Shown here: one piece after another, positions 1 through 12,422 of the stretch
Layout of the letters: each line of letters begins with the position of its first letter
Position numbering within the stretch: position 1 is the first letter of the stretch
From: Phoma sp. XZ068
Taxonomy: Eukaryota; Ascomycota; Dothideomycetes; Pleosporales; Didymellaceae
Direction: 5' to 3'
Assembly (NCBI GenBank): GCA_004835665.1
Contig: RBKR01000011.1
Coordinates: forward strand, 1,178,001-1,242,000
Length of the DNA: 64,000 nt
The notes under the pieces: model-generated
Database searches by the model: none
What the model was told of the DNA's origin: nothing
The model's input: only the letters and a program-made list of their open reading frames with translations
Position numbers and translations under genes: made by a program

Positions 1-306
1 GGCAAAATCATTTCGCAAAAGGACGCGGGCATGGCACAATGTCCTGCATTCTTTACGCAAGAAGAAGCAAACCGCATCGATGCTTTGGATGACTCGCATC
101 GCGACGCGGATGGCGACGTGGAATACATCAATGAGCTTCTTGGTATAGGGTCTGATGGGTGGACGCCGAATGAGCGGTTTGAGAGCGCCACGAGAAAAGC
201 TGCGGAGATCCGGGAACAAGGACTTGCTTCAGCAGACGATGATCCGTGGCTGAGAGAAGTGTCGGAGCGGCATTGGCCGTTCGACGACTATGACGAGGAT
301 GAATGA
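1..306 (+). CDS. 3' end of an unknown protein (partial)
   Basis: The reading frame is open from the first base of the window and ends at TGA 304-306, giving about 101 residues of a C-terminus. A methionine at 31 exists, but the frame is open upstream of it, so the gene most likely starts outside the window. The tail is acidic (ends DDYDEDE) and rich in Glu and Asp. I recognise no domain. Codon use looks like the real genes nearby, which is the main reason to call it coding. Confidence 0.55.
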   Translation, partial: GKIISQKDAGMAQCPAFFTQEEANRIDALDDSHRDADGDVEYINELLGIGSDGWTPNERFESATRKAAEIREQGLASADDDPWLREVSERHWPFDDYDEDE

Positions 307-1003
307 GGTGTGTGTGTATCACTTAGGATGTGGAGTGCTTTGCACTGTGTAGACTACGTTAGAGCTATAATGTCACCAACTAGGAATAAAACATTTGTGC
401 TGAGAGATGGGACGAGTAAAGTGCAGGTCTCTGAGACTACGTTTATAGCTAGGTAGTATGTGTCCATGATGTTAGCCTGGAAGATGGAGAAGGCTGTTTT
501 GAAGTTAGATAGGAAGACAGAGTCAAGGTGAGAAGACTTAAAGTAAAACAGCCGGAATCTGCTTGTGGTCACCCATAGAACTATTACACTCATCTTCCAG
601 TTGCCCAACGGCAGGAACCGCTCGACTGGCCGCCCGAGTTGAGACGACTTACTCATCGTAGCTCGATTTTTCATAGGACATTAGTTTCTGATGGGCTCTC
701 ATTTCAATTTATTCAGTAAATATTGTGATAATTGTGCGATGCAAGATTGGGGAGCTAGTCCGTCCGGCTAGCTAACGAACCCGCAACTCATCCTCGCACG
801 CCTCATACCTAGTAGGCAGCTATCCCCAGGAAAGTCCCACCGTCTGTGTCGGAAAACAACCCTTATCGAAACATCGCTGCGTGTCTTCGCAGCTTTGTGT
901 CTTTCACAACCCTTCTCGTTGAGATGCTCCTGCTTCGCGGAAGCCAGGCTCGCAAGATTTACAGCACCTCTCTATCTCATTGTAGCTTCTTCATGTCCCT
1001 CTA
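307..1003. other. Intergenic, convergent 3' ends
   Basis: This stretch lies between the end of the partial gene and the stop codon of the secreted-protein gene on the other strand. It is AT-richer than the flanking genes. Only short frames without recognisable protein character occur. Nothing else seen. Confidence 0.5.
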
Positions 1004-2956
1004 CTATGATGATGTCTTTGGCTTGGGTCGCACTGGTAGCTGTTGTCCACTCGAACCCGGTGTCGGCGAGTCTGGGGCTTGATCAGAGCTATCGCTGTCT
1101 GGTTCAGACCCAGAGTTATCTGGCGTCTTAGGAATTGCATCCTGCATCTGGCCAGGTCTCCCAATAGCCAGCTTCCTCCTGTTTATCTTAGTTTGCTTGA
1201 CCTCCACTGCCAACTTGTCCATTCTTTTTTGGAAGGCTTTTTTGTCGTCAATGTTCAGATCCTTGTATGTCTGTGCCACCTTCCAGTCAGCCTGGGTTAT
1301 TCGGTAGAAGTCAAGTATAAGGGCTTCCATCTTGTCGGCGCGTTCTTTAACGAATGTATGGATCCATGAGCCCCATCTTGCAGAGAGGCCGGTAGATTTG
1401 TACTTCTCGCCAGGTGCGTCCTTGAGAGCGGGCTCATCGCTTTTCACATGCTCCTTCTTTGACTTGTACCAGAAGTCATCTGTCTTGCGAATGTGAGCGT
1501 TTGTACCTTCTTCGATGTCCTGAAGCCGGTCTCTGATACGGCTGGAGACCTGTCTCCAGGCTTTTTGAAACTCGGGCTGATTGAGATACTATATGGGTCA
1601 GCGTAGACATTTTCACTGTCGTATGTGCTCACCTTGATTAGAAGAATAGCTTCGCGCAACTCATCAACCTTTTGGTGAAGAGGTGCTGTTATGAACCTGC
1701 TCTTACTGATAACGTTTGATCCTCGCACGCTGAAGAGCTGGTTCTTCATATTGTTGAGACGACCAGGCAGAATAAACAGCTCGTCAATGTACTCCTCTTG
1801 ACCTGGATAAACAGAGAGAAGGTACGTCACTATCAATGTCAGCCATGAACGCACGAAAAGGAGTGTTTGCGATGAGGTGTATCTCAACTAAAGAGCAGTC
1901 TTTTCTGAAGCAACCTCGTCCGGCTTCTCAGATTAGCAGCACTTATGTCTTGAGGCACGTACTTGCAGTTACACCGCCATTCGGGACAGCCCATCTCTTC
2001 ACCCAGAACTGCTCCAGATAGCTGCACGGATTGGAAGTGCCCGATCGAGGATAGCCATCTGCCTTATCGGTCGTTTTCCATTTTTTGGGTATCATGCTCG
2101 GCCTTATCTTCTTCGCTTTCGACTCGAACATATCTTGCATGAACTTTTTGACAATCTGTGCATCCATGACGTGCTCAGTCTCCCACTGATCCTTGAAATG
2201 GATTTTTGTTATCTTGCCTTCAGTCTTCTTAGGAGTATAGAGGTTCTCATTTTGGCCTATTGGGAAGGCAACCTGACCGAAACTGTAGTCATCGTCGCAA
2301 GGGTTGAGAACCTTTGCGTTGAACGCTGGGACGTTCTTCCACTTGTCTTTAGTGTCTGGAACTGAACTAAAGAATACTCCACTGCTCGGGTAGTCCGGGA
2401 ATTCCATCGATACCTTTTTAGCGCACATATCCAGTTTCTTGGTGCCAGGCTTCAAATGATCATCATCCTCAGCATCATTCGACGTCTTCGGTGTTTTAGG
2501 CGTCTTGGGGATCTGGTTGGGTTTTCTTATGGGTGTATTTGACGGAGCTCCCTTATTCTCAAGCGCTTGTCCCTTACCTTGGGTGCCGCACTCGCCAAAG
2601 TGAAATATAGGGTACTTTTTGTTGTTCACAGGAGGTGATGGTGGATTTGGAGGAGTTTGAGGATTGGATCCACTACCACCACCATTAGGCTTCTGAGGAG
2701 TCTGAGGGTCAGGTTTAGGTTGTATTGGCACAGGTTTCGGAGTGGGTGGCTCTGCAGGTTGCTTGCCCTTGCCCTTCTTCTTGTCCGCTCGCTTCTCAAG
2801 ATGATAGAGTGGCTGGCCAAGGATGACTTTTTCACCGTCGTAAACCCTTTGAGATGGAGGCTGGGATACAATGCCATCGTTCGTAGCCGGGAATCCGTTT
2901 ATGAAGTCGCTGAGGCAGAGAATGCTGAACAAGGCCAAGGGGGAATGCAGGCGCAT
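1004..2956 (-). CDS. Secreted hypothetical protein, four exons, resembles tails of fungal GH18 proteins
   Basis: The model has exons 2956-1963, 1887-1855, 1802-1633 and 1588-1004 (593 aa). The introns are 75, 52 and 44 nt; all are GT-AG and the frame is kept throughout. I chose the ATG at 2956 because it opens a clear signal peptide (MRLHSPLALFSILCLSDFINGFPA region), while the upstream ATG at 3088 adds 44 residues of non-signal sequence. After the signal there is a Lys/Pro-rich low-complexity linker (about residues 65-165), then a conserved-looking part with a TEHVMDAQIV block, a DELFILPGRLNNMK block and a YLNQPEFQKAW block. From memory, such blocks occur C-terminal to chitinase (GH18) domains in filamentous fungi. 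No GH18 catalytic DxxDxDxE motif is present, so it is not an active chitinase on this reading. The C-terminus is Ser/Pro-rich. A TATA-like stretch sits at 3098-3105. Function unknown; extracellular location inferred. Confidence 0.75.
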
Positions 2957-3748
2957 GATCGAAGTGAACGAGTAGTTATAGAGAATATCCAGAGCACAGC
3001 TATTGGAATTTGGCAATGGAAGAAGAAACGAATAAATGAACGACTGGTAGACAGAAATTGGGTTGTATTGATTCGTTTGCAGAGCCACGGCAATGCCTAT
3101 ATATTGTCTATGTGGTCTTTACGAAACGAGCCAGCAGTACAGGATCGAAACCTTACATTGCCGGCAAGCAACCAGCCTCACTCTGGAAGTGCTGGTTTGC
3201 ACTTCGGCATTTAAAGATATCGGACTGGGCACATCCATGCGCACGGCAATCTGCAACTCCGGACGGCTTGGGCTGGCGGGGACTGGCATACATGCGCACA
3301 AACACTGAAATTGACCGTCCGATGAATTAGTGCGGACTTTTTCTTCCTATGTGTAGGGGAATACCAGAAATATTTTATGATCGGAGCAGATCCGCGCGCT
3401 AAGGAACAGCGCATATGAGGTGCACAGACACAGTATTGGTACCTGGCATCTAGGTAGCAACCAATCGCGGTCAGCCTTGTCTGGATCTCCTGCACCTCCA
3501 ATATTTAGGTAGTCAGGTATTGCCATAGCGGAATTGGCCAAAGCATAACTATCTTGCAATCGGCAAAGACTTTGCGAGCATCAGCTTGCTGATCAGGCAT
3601 CTCTGAGGCTGCGCAATTACCGGTGCTGTGTTCCACTGGTCCATGCACGTCCCAGGGACCTTTACATAGCATATGCCACGGGCTGCTGCTTTGAACTTAT
3701 CAACCACCAACACTCCCATCGCGTTGCCCCAACGCCTTACTCTACGAC
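2957..3748. promoter_or_regulatory. Divergent promoter region between secreted protein and F-box gene
   Basis: The two genes are transcribed away from each other across about 790 bp. A TATATATT run at 3098-3105 lies about 140 bp upstream of the secreted-protein ATG. No CDS is supported here. Confidence 0.4.
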
Positions 3749-5585
3749 ATGCCTCATCTTCCTGTCGAAATCATTCACCATATATTATGGGCTCTGCTCC
3801 CCTGGGCAAGGCTAGCCCCACTAGCAACCATCAACCGACACTGGCAGGGCGCCGTCGAAGCCATTCTCTGGCGGCATATTAGAATCACAACAGCTGGAAT
3901 CGACACTTTTGGAGCCTTCTGTCAGACGCGTACGCGAAGGCGAGCGTTAAGGTCTATACAATTCGATGCGGGGTACTTCAAACGACCAGGAGACGACGAC
4001 AAAGAAGAAGCCGATGCGGAAGACGAAGACGAAGATGAAGATGAGGAGGAATATGAACATGAACAAGAAGAAGAAAGCAAAGTAGACAGCGAAAGAGACA
4101 GTGACAGTACTGCTGGCAGTGAAAAACTTGATCAAAATGAAAATACAGGGTTGGAAATCCGAGAAGACCGTTATGAGCTTATCGACACGAAGGCTAGTGA
4201 CGATGAAAACGACAGCAGTAATCGGGATGCCCAGCACCTACTTTTTGCTTTTCAGGCCGAACACTGTCGGTTTTTCCACGACATTCGCAAGCTATGGGAC
4301 ACAATTGACAGCTGGGATCCCGGGGCGGAGGTCAAGGCTATTCACATCAACGTTGATGGCTGGTCAATGTACGAGCTCTTAGGCGTTGACTTTCGTGACC
4401 TTGACGTTGTTCACGTCTGTTTAGGTGTAGAGGACTGGTTTGGGCGTTGCTCGTCGCTCCCTGTCCTGCCATCTGTAGAGCAGTTCACTATGATGCCAAA
4501 GGTTAATACTGACGTAGACCTGTGGTCAGCAATAGCTGGCTGTGCTATCGCGCGCAGTCTGCCTGCGCTAAAACAGCTCAAGGTAGAGGGGTGGGATACG
4601 GACAGGAGGTGGGCGGGCCTGAGGAGGGAGTGTCGAGAAGGTAAGCATAGGTTTTATCGTTGTATAACTTATTGTGCTAACTAGTTCAGTTCTTGCGAAG
4701 CAGCTAGAAAATCTGCCCTCGCTGCTAGAAAAAATTACAATCTGGCTCACGCACAGCAGCATCGACGATCAGAGAGTCGAGCCAGATTGCTTCTTAGTGG
4801 CAGGAGTAGACAACTTCTCAACAGCTATTCATCAGCTTTCAAGTCGTCTTGGCCATCTCAAAGAGCTATATCTAAACGTAAACCACATCTCACCATCCTT
4901 GTTCTGGCCTCCCAACACCAACGGCACGTCCTCAACGCCCCATTGGCCTAACCTCGTCACCTTCGACATCAGAACTAGCTTCGAGACAGCCGCAGGCTCC
5001 TACTGGATGCGCAGCGCCTCAGACTATCCTGCGGTCACGAACTACCTTACTCACCACTGGAATCATGAAATGAGACTATACGACGACGGCAGCGAGTATT
5101 TGCCGGTGCTTTACTTCCGGGTCCGGCCGGACCCAACGCTCTTCGATGGCCTTGCCACCAGCATCGCACGCGCTATCGCGCACATGCCTAAGCTTGCCTA
5201 CCTGAACCTTGAATTCAATGCGGAACACCGCGGACCCAGAGGCTACTTATTCGAACACTTCAAGACGTACCAGGGCTGGGCGTGCTACTTCCGTGCGAGA
5301 AACAGCGCTCGCTTCATGTCGACTTGCTTTAGGAACGAGTGGGGTGAGCCAGGCCCCGATTGGACTGAGATCGAGCGCCCACGCTTAGAATGGGTCTTTC
5401 AGTGTCCGTTCCGTGAAGTGCAATGGACGCAGCCGGACGAGGCGAACACATTGTGGCGAGGGATGTTTCCTGACATCGATTTCGACCTTGTCACCTTGAA
5501 TCACAAACACAGAAAGCCTTTCAAGACGTGGGAGCGGCGTAGAAATGGCGAAGTCATCTGTAGGTCGCCAGCCTTACGGAGGTAG
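3749..5585 (+). CDS. F-box protein
   Basis: Exons are 3749-4640 and 4690-5585 (595 aa), with a 49-nt intron (GTAAGC...TTCAG). The N-terminus is a typical F-box at about residues 1-45 (LPVEIIHHILWALLP, then a WRHI close), the helix bundle that binds Skp1 in SCF ubiquitin ligases. Residues about 89-130 form a strongly acidic Glu/Asp tract. The rest has no repeat I can name, although fungal F-box proteins often carry degenerate leucine-rich repeats there. The substrate-binding part is unassigned, so the target cannot be predicted. The start is the first in-frame ATG and opens the F-box directly. Confidence 0.82.
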
Positions 5586-6222
5586 CTTGCTGTGGCCTAT
5601 GGCAGGGGTAAAAAATTGCAACGTCTTCATTTGATCGTCTATAGGAGCTAGCTGGATGGTTTTTCAAGTGTTCGGCGTCGGTTAGAAGACATGTGATGAT
5701 ATCAAAATGTGATCGTACGAGCCACTGCTGCCAGATGATTGGTATCAATTCTTGTTCCATGGTTTTGCTCTTTGTCTCTAACATCTTCTCGTCGAATTGT
5801 TCCAGTACTTCTCTGACTCCCTGAAAGCTCTTCCTTATATTGGGCCACTTCGAAACCTTGTGGCAGGAACTCAAGCACTGTTCACGAACGAAAGCTAGTC
5901 TCGTACACGCAAAGCATGTTCGCCTTTGCATAGTATTTCCCATCTTGACAACAGACAGTAATTATCTATTAAGGGCCATCAATGGTCTTACTGCCGGTGT
6001 CATAGGTCTGTGCGACCGTGGGGCTAATGACGCTATCTCCTATGGTTGGGGTCTCCACATCCGTATCCTAGTTTCATCAACGTACAAGTCCGGGGCCCGC
6101 TCGGCTCCGTCCGTAAACACTCATCAAATAACTCTCTCGATCTTGCATTAGCTAATTAACCTGTTAGGGTAGCTATTAACTGCAGGACTCTAGTAACGAC
6201 AACGTTACCACACTTCCCCACC
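5586..6222. other. Intergenic
   Basis: This lies between the F-box stop and the broken gene. A 129-codon antisense frame (5943-5554) overlaps the end of the F-box gene but has no recognisable features. Nothing else seen. Confidence 0.45.
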
Positions 6223-6850
6223 TCACGGCATAGCCACGAACCCATCATTCCAGATCGCCTTCCATCTTCTCCTATCCAGCATCAACCACGTTCTTGGTAT
6301 TACATAGCTAACCCCAAACCTCGTCGTCTTCTTCCCCTTAGAACTGGATACCATCCAGACCCAGCATCGCCCATCTGCATCATACTCGTCCTCAAGTGGC
6401 GTGCCCTCATCATCCAGCATATCTAGACTCTGCTTGTCAGTGATAATGCAAGCGAAGGTCCGCGGTCCCTTGCCGCCATCAATGTGGTTCCCACGTTTCC
6501 ACGACATAACCTGTCTATATCTCGTCTTCAACCTTGCTTACTGCCAAAGACCCGAATTAGGCCGAGGTAGCGCAGCTCTTACTGTTTATCCCGTTCACCG
6601 TCCCATGCAGGATCCTCCTGAACCACCCACTCGATGCGCGTAAATAGATCGCTGGCGCCCTCGGTCTTGAGCTGGTCAAGCGCTTGTACGTTCAAGCGCG
6701 AGAGCATGCGCGCCCAGGCGGCGTCGTTTCCGTAGGTGCAGCGTTAGATGATGAAGCCCCATTTTGCTTGTGAGTTGGCGCGGAGAGCGGTGGCGATGTC
6801 GTCGAAGTGGGGTAACATTTCGGAGTACGGGTTGCGGCTTTGAGAGGAGG
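6223..6850 (-). pseudogene. Broken hypothetical gene (in-frame stop)
   Basis: Two coding-like pieces lie in order on the minus strand. The upstream piece (about 6850-6590) reads well as protein (WGFII, then RCTYGNDAAWARML, then WVVQEDPAW), but TAA at 6744-6746 interrupts it between those blocks. Just after the DGERDKQ block the frame also breaks near 6590. The downstream piece (6531-6223) reads about 100 residues to a stop (GNHIDGGKGPRTFACII, RRRWKAIWNDGFVAMP). From memory, WGFVIYRCTY-type openings mark a fungal protein family of unknown function common in Pleosporales, where a tyrosine stands at the stop position. The 5' limit is approximate. The TAA sits in a CTAAC context, so an unrecognised intron branch point is an alternative, but no matching splice sites keep the frame. 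Confidence 0.5.
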
Positions 6851-9800
6851 TTTGGGTTGTGCTGGGCTTGGTGTGGTTACGTGGTTGTGCGTGTCTCGGA
6901 ATATGCTGCGCCGCTCGGCCTCTGATCAGCGCGCATCAGGCGATTTGCAACGGTGGGTCGTGGTGCGGACTCCTGCGGCGTGGCGGAGTTTAAGTAATCT
7001 CTTTTCGTCTACTCCTGGTGTGTTTGGGGCTTTCACTGCGCCACAGGTCTGCATATCTAGGAAATACCCTATCGGCACTGACTTCCTCCTTTGTGGGAAA
7101 AGTCCTAGATTGCCGACTCCCGATGACTACAACACTCTCAAGAGCCATCGTGCAGAGAGAAATCCTAAGGACTAGACTACGTATTGCAAGTCCTAGGCTT
7201 TTACCCCATAGTGACATTAACATCAAAGCTGGAGAAGGGCGCAAAAGCACGTACATAAAAACATTGAATGCAAAACCTGATACCGAGTATTCCAAAAAGA
7301 ACTTCATAGACACAGTATACTGGTTTCAAGAAGACTGAGATGGGGAATCGCACAACATATTCCCTAAAACTGTGCTATGAGAGGCAGCAAGTTAGGGAGG
7401 TGAACTTGTTTCTAACGTCTGATGTGACAGTTACAGCAGTGGTCCGTACCTTGTATATACCTCACACCCATATTACCAATCCGGCACAAGATGGGCGAGT
7501 CTAGACTGTATTGTACTTCTTTTCAACACTGATGAACTGGTAACAGCACAGGGCTCTCTTTCGAACTATTACGATATTGTGTAGGAGATTGGTCTAGGTT
7601 TTGCATGTAGAGCCGCTGAGGTGTTGCACGCATCGATGCGCTGTATACGATAGGTGCGGGAGTAGGCGGCATAGAAGGGCGCTTTCGAGTACGAGACCAG
7701 CGTGCTATAGCAGCGAGATGGGTTCGCGCGTTGTAATAGCTTATTTCCTTGTTCTTAGGGTGTACAATTTTCTTTGGTATGAGTGTTAATCAGGGTGGTC
7801 GGGTTTGGCTTGCTCAGGAGTAAAGGGGCGGTCCGAGATCTCCAAGCCGGGCGATAATCAGTATGCTTTTAGACACTCATATCATGCAAAGAGATATCCG
7901 TATCTTGTAATAATTGGTATATTGGCTTGCAATTTCGAGCGGTGCGTAATCGATGGTTGCAGTGTAATAGGTCGAAGGGTTGCTGGTCATGCAGGTCAAA
8001 GTCGAATGGGGCGACTACGTAAAGGAACATGGTAATCGCAATCGTTGCGAGCAGCATGCCGACAAACAATCCATCGAAAGTGTCCTCAAGAGATACCCAG
8101 TTGAGGTACTGGGTACGGAACCGAGCGGATGGGTGCCGAGGTTGGTCTCTCGCCAGGATAATCCTCGACAGAATCAGATGGACGATAAGGCCAGGCATCT
8201 GTTGCCAGAATGCCGCTACAACGACGGATTGTAGGTTATGCACCCATTCAGCGAGCACTTCGTCGGTTGTCGTCGAGGACGATGAGTGGATTGTGGAAGT
8301 CAGCGAGGATGTCTACTAGTACTATACCTTACCTGTAGAAACGCATCAGACAATGGTATGCTAAAGCATCTCAGTCGCACCGTTTAGCTTCTCATTCAAA
8401 AAGTACATGATTCGTAGTAGGAGTGTGTATTGACACAGATTCCGTCGCAGCGACTGAACTCTTCACGAGATCGTTCCAGACGTGGCACGTGAGCCATTGA
8501 CCATCGCATGCATGTGCCGCAGGGCGTATGCAATGAATCCACAGTCCCACTTAGTCGTGCATAGCTCATTGATGCTTATCTGTTGCAGTCAGCACGGTGC
8601 AACCATCAGGGTCACAAGGCTGATAGCCAAAACCCTTTGTCCTTGGTGGAGGGCGTATCGATCCGACTCCTTCGCAAGTTGCCGGCCTCCTATCGGAACT
8701 TGATCACAATATCCTTCTTACGACTCAAACTCTTGGTATGGCGTTCGCAAGGTTTGGTGTTGGGAGCACATGTCAATTGGAGGAAATTGTAAGCTAACCG
8801 CGCCACATGCGGTTCGGCACAAAGGTAGCATTTTAGTAATGGTCTTCCGTCGCTATTCGGTGCGATGATAGGAAACGTATTTTCATTATTGGGCGTGCCA
8901 TGTACTGGGATCAGCTCGTATCCTTCCTTCGGTGCATGGCTGGCATCTCGAGATAATATCGATCACAATCAGATAAAGTAACGGGCACCTGGGAGTTTAG
9001 TGAGGTGTTCGTGTCAATGATCGCGGGGAGAGTATGGGGCACCTCGGCTTAACAGAAGGTTTGGACTTGCTACCCCGTGTTGTGTACGATCCAGAGCCTC
9101 GACACCCGTCCCTAATTCACAACCAAACGACGCTATGTGTCAAACCCACGCGAGTTACTGCTGCTTTGGAACCCGCTGGGATGCCGGTCTAGTCCCACTG
9201 CGGGGGAATTGCAAATCAGCCAAGGCCGGTCTGCGTTCTTAACGGTGCGCGAGATGGGTATGCTGGAAGTCGTGCAGACAAGCTCTATTGAACCGCCACA
9301 TGGCGTGCGGGCGTTCTCTAACGTCAGTTGGAAACTGTAACATCAGGCGATCTCCGCCACCTCAAACCGGCGCATTTATCTGCAAGCGTCGTGGTGATAA
9401 CGGGCACCCCCGCTCCCATCATCTGCAAGACCTAACACCCGCGCGCCTGATGGTAGCATTGGGCTAGCGCCGACCTGGTTATCGGAATACTGGAGACACC
9501 GTGGCGGAGACTGGCTTCGCTGATAACTTCGAGAAACACGAGTCGAAGGCCAGAGACCGTGGCGCTCACTGCTGCTTACATGGCGTTGCATGCGTGATGC
9601 AGCATGGCGATAGGGGCGAGGATGATGGTCCACCGGCGTAAAAACTAAGATCATCTTTGCGCAGGATCAGCGCCGCGGTTGCCACACGCACCACCCAATG
9701 GAAAATGCTCGATATTGTAATGCCTGAACATGTTTCATCAAGTATCAGCCGTTGCATGCTGCAGGTCACCGCTTGAAGTATCGCTGTGCGGCAGGGCACC

Positions 9801-10416
9801 GTCTCCCTGGGTTCACCAGCATTCCCTCCTCGGCGTGCACGACGGTGTTTTGTCCAAGTGAAGTGCGCGCGGATTCCTTCCAGAAAACGCACCTTTCCGA
9901 GAAGGGCGCCTCAACCGAAGCCCCGCGTACTTTTTGCCTCCGCTTATCACTAGCCAAGCCTTTTTTCCTCACGTTCGGGCCGTTCATTGGTCCAATTGCG
10001 TCTATCTGGACTGGGGAAAGATAACGATCCTGGTCAGTGTTACCAAATCGTGGTAAGACCGCCGGTGCTTGGTTAATTCGACACAAGTCGACCCGCTTGT
10101 GCAGCAGCGAGTGAGCATCTTGTGAGATGAACCTAAAGACCCTGGCCCTGGCGGAGATGACCGGGGGCCAATGAACTGTCGCTTCGCAACGCTCCAGCCA
10201 GATCCAAAGAGGAAGTTGCCAAGAGCAAAGCGGAAGGGGAATCGAGGTAGTAGTCTGGGCCGGCTCTGGATGGATGCCCTCCACTTTGGCGGTAGCGCAT
10301 ATCGTTGTGCGAAAAATATAATTCCCGTCGTGGCCGACCTCTCCAAAATCTCAGCCAACAATTCCTCGTTCGTTTCAACGTCGTTGACAGGAATTGCTCT
10401 TGTGCCCGTTTTCAAC
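6851..10416. other. Gene-poor stretch
   Basis: About 3.5 kb without a supportable gene. Several frames of 60-170 codons overlap on opposite strands, and none shows domains, signal peptides or splice continuation. A 129-codon antisense frame (8258-7869) holds one hydrophobic stretch but nothing else. The last few hundred bases are presumably promoter and leader of the nucleoside transporter. Confidence 0.4.
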
Positions 10417-12422
10417 ATGGCCACTGTTCACGAGCACAACGCGTCCCCCCAGCAGGGCGTCGCGCCCAACAACGACCTGGCCCTTCATGTCTCCCAGGAG
10501 CACCAGCATGAGCACGTGCACCACAGCCCTCGTGCGGTGCACGACGACCACATCACGTACACGGTCGGAACAACTGACGACAAGAGCAACATTCCTGATC
10601 AGACTACGCACGACCATGGCCTGCACCACCGTCTTCCTGAGAAGCATGGTCTTCATGAGTACGAGAAGAATGCCGACATTGATTTCGAAGAGAAAGGCAC
10701 GCGTGGTAGCTCCACAGACCCTGAGCCCGAGGAGGAAAAGAAGAGCAAGTGGTCGCCATCCGTCCTTTACAGGCGATTCAGGTTGTTTGTGCACATCTTC
10801 ATTGCTGCGCTATTCACCGGGTGAGCCACACTGTGTGCCGTCAAACTGTAATTGCGGTTTGAACTGACAAATTTAGATGGTGGATTGCGTCTGTCGTTGT
10901 GCATCGCCACGACAAGAATTGGGTCATTCCGTTTTTGTTCTGGTTGGCCATCATGATCCGTATCATCACGTGCCACATCCCAATCACCGTTGTCACCAAG
11001 CCTATGCATTGGGTCTGGAACAACACTGGAGTCAGGATCGGAGAGCTCATTCCCGAGAAGCTGCGCGTCCCTGCCGGCGCTGCTCTCACCATTGTTGTGA
11101 TCATTGTCGGCTCCATGGCTAGCGAGGAGAGCCAGGACAACACGCGCGCCAACCGTGCTGTCTCTCTCTTCGGTTTGCTTGTGTTCATCTTCGGGTTCTG
11201 GCTCACTTCCCGTAACAAGAAGATGATCAACTGGCACACCGTCATCGTTGGAATGTTGACTCAGTTCATCGTCGCCCTTTTCGTCCTGAGAACTGGTGTT
11301 GGTTACGACATCTTCAACTTCATTTCCGAGCTCGCTCGTCTGCTCCTTGGATTTGCCAACGATGGTGTTATCTTCCTTACCGATGATACCGTCCCTAAGA
11401 AGCCCTGGTTCTTTACTGGTGTCATTCCAGCCATCATCTTCTTCGTGTCGTTTGTCCAGCTCCTGTACTACTGGGGTCTGATTCAGTGGTTCATTGGCAA
11501 GTTTGCCGTGTTCTTCTTCTGGTCCATGAAGGTATCCGGTGCCGAGGCTGTCGTCGCTTCTGCCTCGCCTTTCATCGGCCAGGGTGAATCCGCCATGTTG
11601 ATTAAGCCATTCGTTGCGCATCTTACTATGGCCGAGCTTCATCAGGTCATGTGCTCTGGTTTCGCTACCATTGCTGGTTCCGTCCTCGTTGCCTACATCT
11701 CCATGGGACTGAACCCTCAGGCGCTCATTTCGTCCTGTGTCATGAGTATTCCAGCTTCGCTCGCTCTGTCCAAGCTTCGTTACCCTGAAGAGGAGGAGTC
11801 TCTAACTGCTGGACGCGTTGTCATCCCTGACGACGATGAGCACAAGGCTACCAACGCTCTTCACGCGTTCGCTAACGGTGCTTGGCTCGGTCTCAAGATT
11901 GCCGGAATGATTATCTGCACATTGCTCTGTATCATTGCGCTCCTCAACTTGGTCGACGGCCTTCTCACCTGGTGGGGCCGTTACATCAACCTCGACGGCG
12001 AGTACGACCTCACCCTCGAGCTTATCCTCGGATACGTCTTCTACCCGATTGCATTCCTGCTCGGTGTTTCTCGCCAGGGCAAGGACTTGCTTCTCGTTGG
12101 TCGTCTCATTGGTATCAAAGTCATCACCAACGAGTTTGTTGCCTTCACCTTCCTCCAGTCGAACGACGACCCCACATCCGAGTACCACACCCTTTCTCCC
12201 CGATCCCGTCTTATTGCCACCTATGCGCTCTGCGGTTTCGGTAACATCGGTTCGCTCGGTACCCAGATTGGTGTGCTCAGCCAGATCAGCCCTGCTCGCA
12301 GTGGTGACGTCTCTAAGCTTGCGCTGTCCGCCCTCATCTCCGGTGTCTTCTCGACGTTGTCCAGTGCCAGTATCGCCGGTCTCGTCGTCACCGACCAGGA
12401 GAAGTTCTCGAGCGGTTCGTAA
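10417..12422 (+). CDS. Concentrative nucleoside transporter (CNT family)
   Basis: Exons are 10417-10820 and 10877-12422 (649 aa), with a 56-nt intron (GTGAGC...TTTAG). CNT proteins import nucleosides with a cation (H+ or Na+). Residues 1 to about 115 are a His- and Glu-rich cytosolic tail. About ten or more hydrophobic segments follow. Two blocks typical of the family are visible: FIGQGESAMLI at about residues 367-377, and NEFVAFTFL in the C-terminal half; both line the nucleoside/cation site in characterised CNTs. The ATG at 10417 is preferred over an in-frame ATG at 10171, because the extra residues are basic and unlike CNT N-termini. Plasma-membrane location is inferred from family. Length fits fungal members. 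Confidence 0.93.

Noticed and set aside
1943..3088. Start of the secreted protein at ATG 3088
   Set aside because: It would place 44 residues before the clear signal peptide; the ATG at 2956 fits secretion.
5554..5943. 129-codon minus-strand frame
   Set aside because: It overlaps the end of the F-box gene, has no recognisable domain, and no splice continuation was found.
7869..8258. 129-codon minus-strand frame with a hydrophobic stretch
   Set aside because: One hydrophobic segment in a gene-poor region; no family features, no second exon, competing frames on the other strand.
10767..11642. 291-codon frame opposite the CNT gene
   Set aside because: Antisense shadow; the plus strand encodes an unmistakable transporter.
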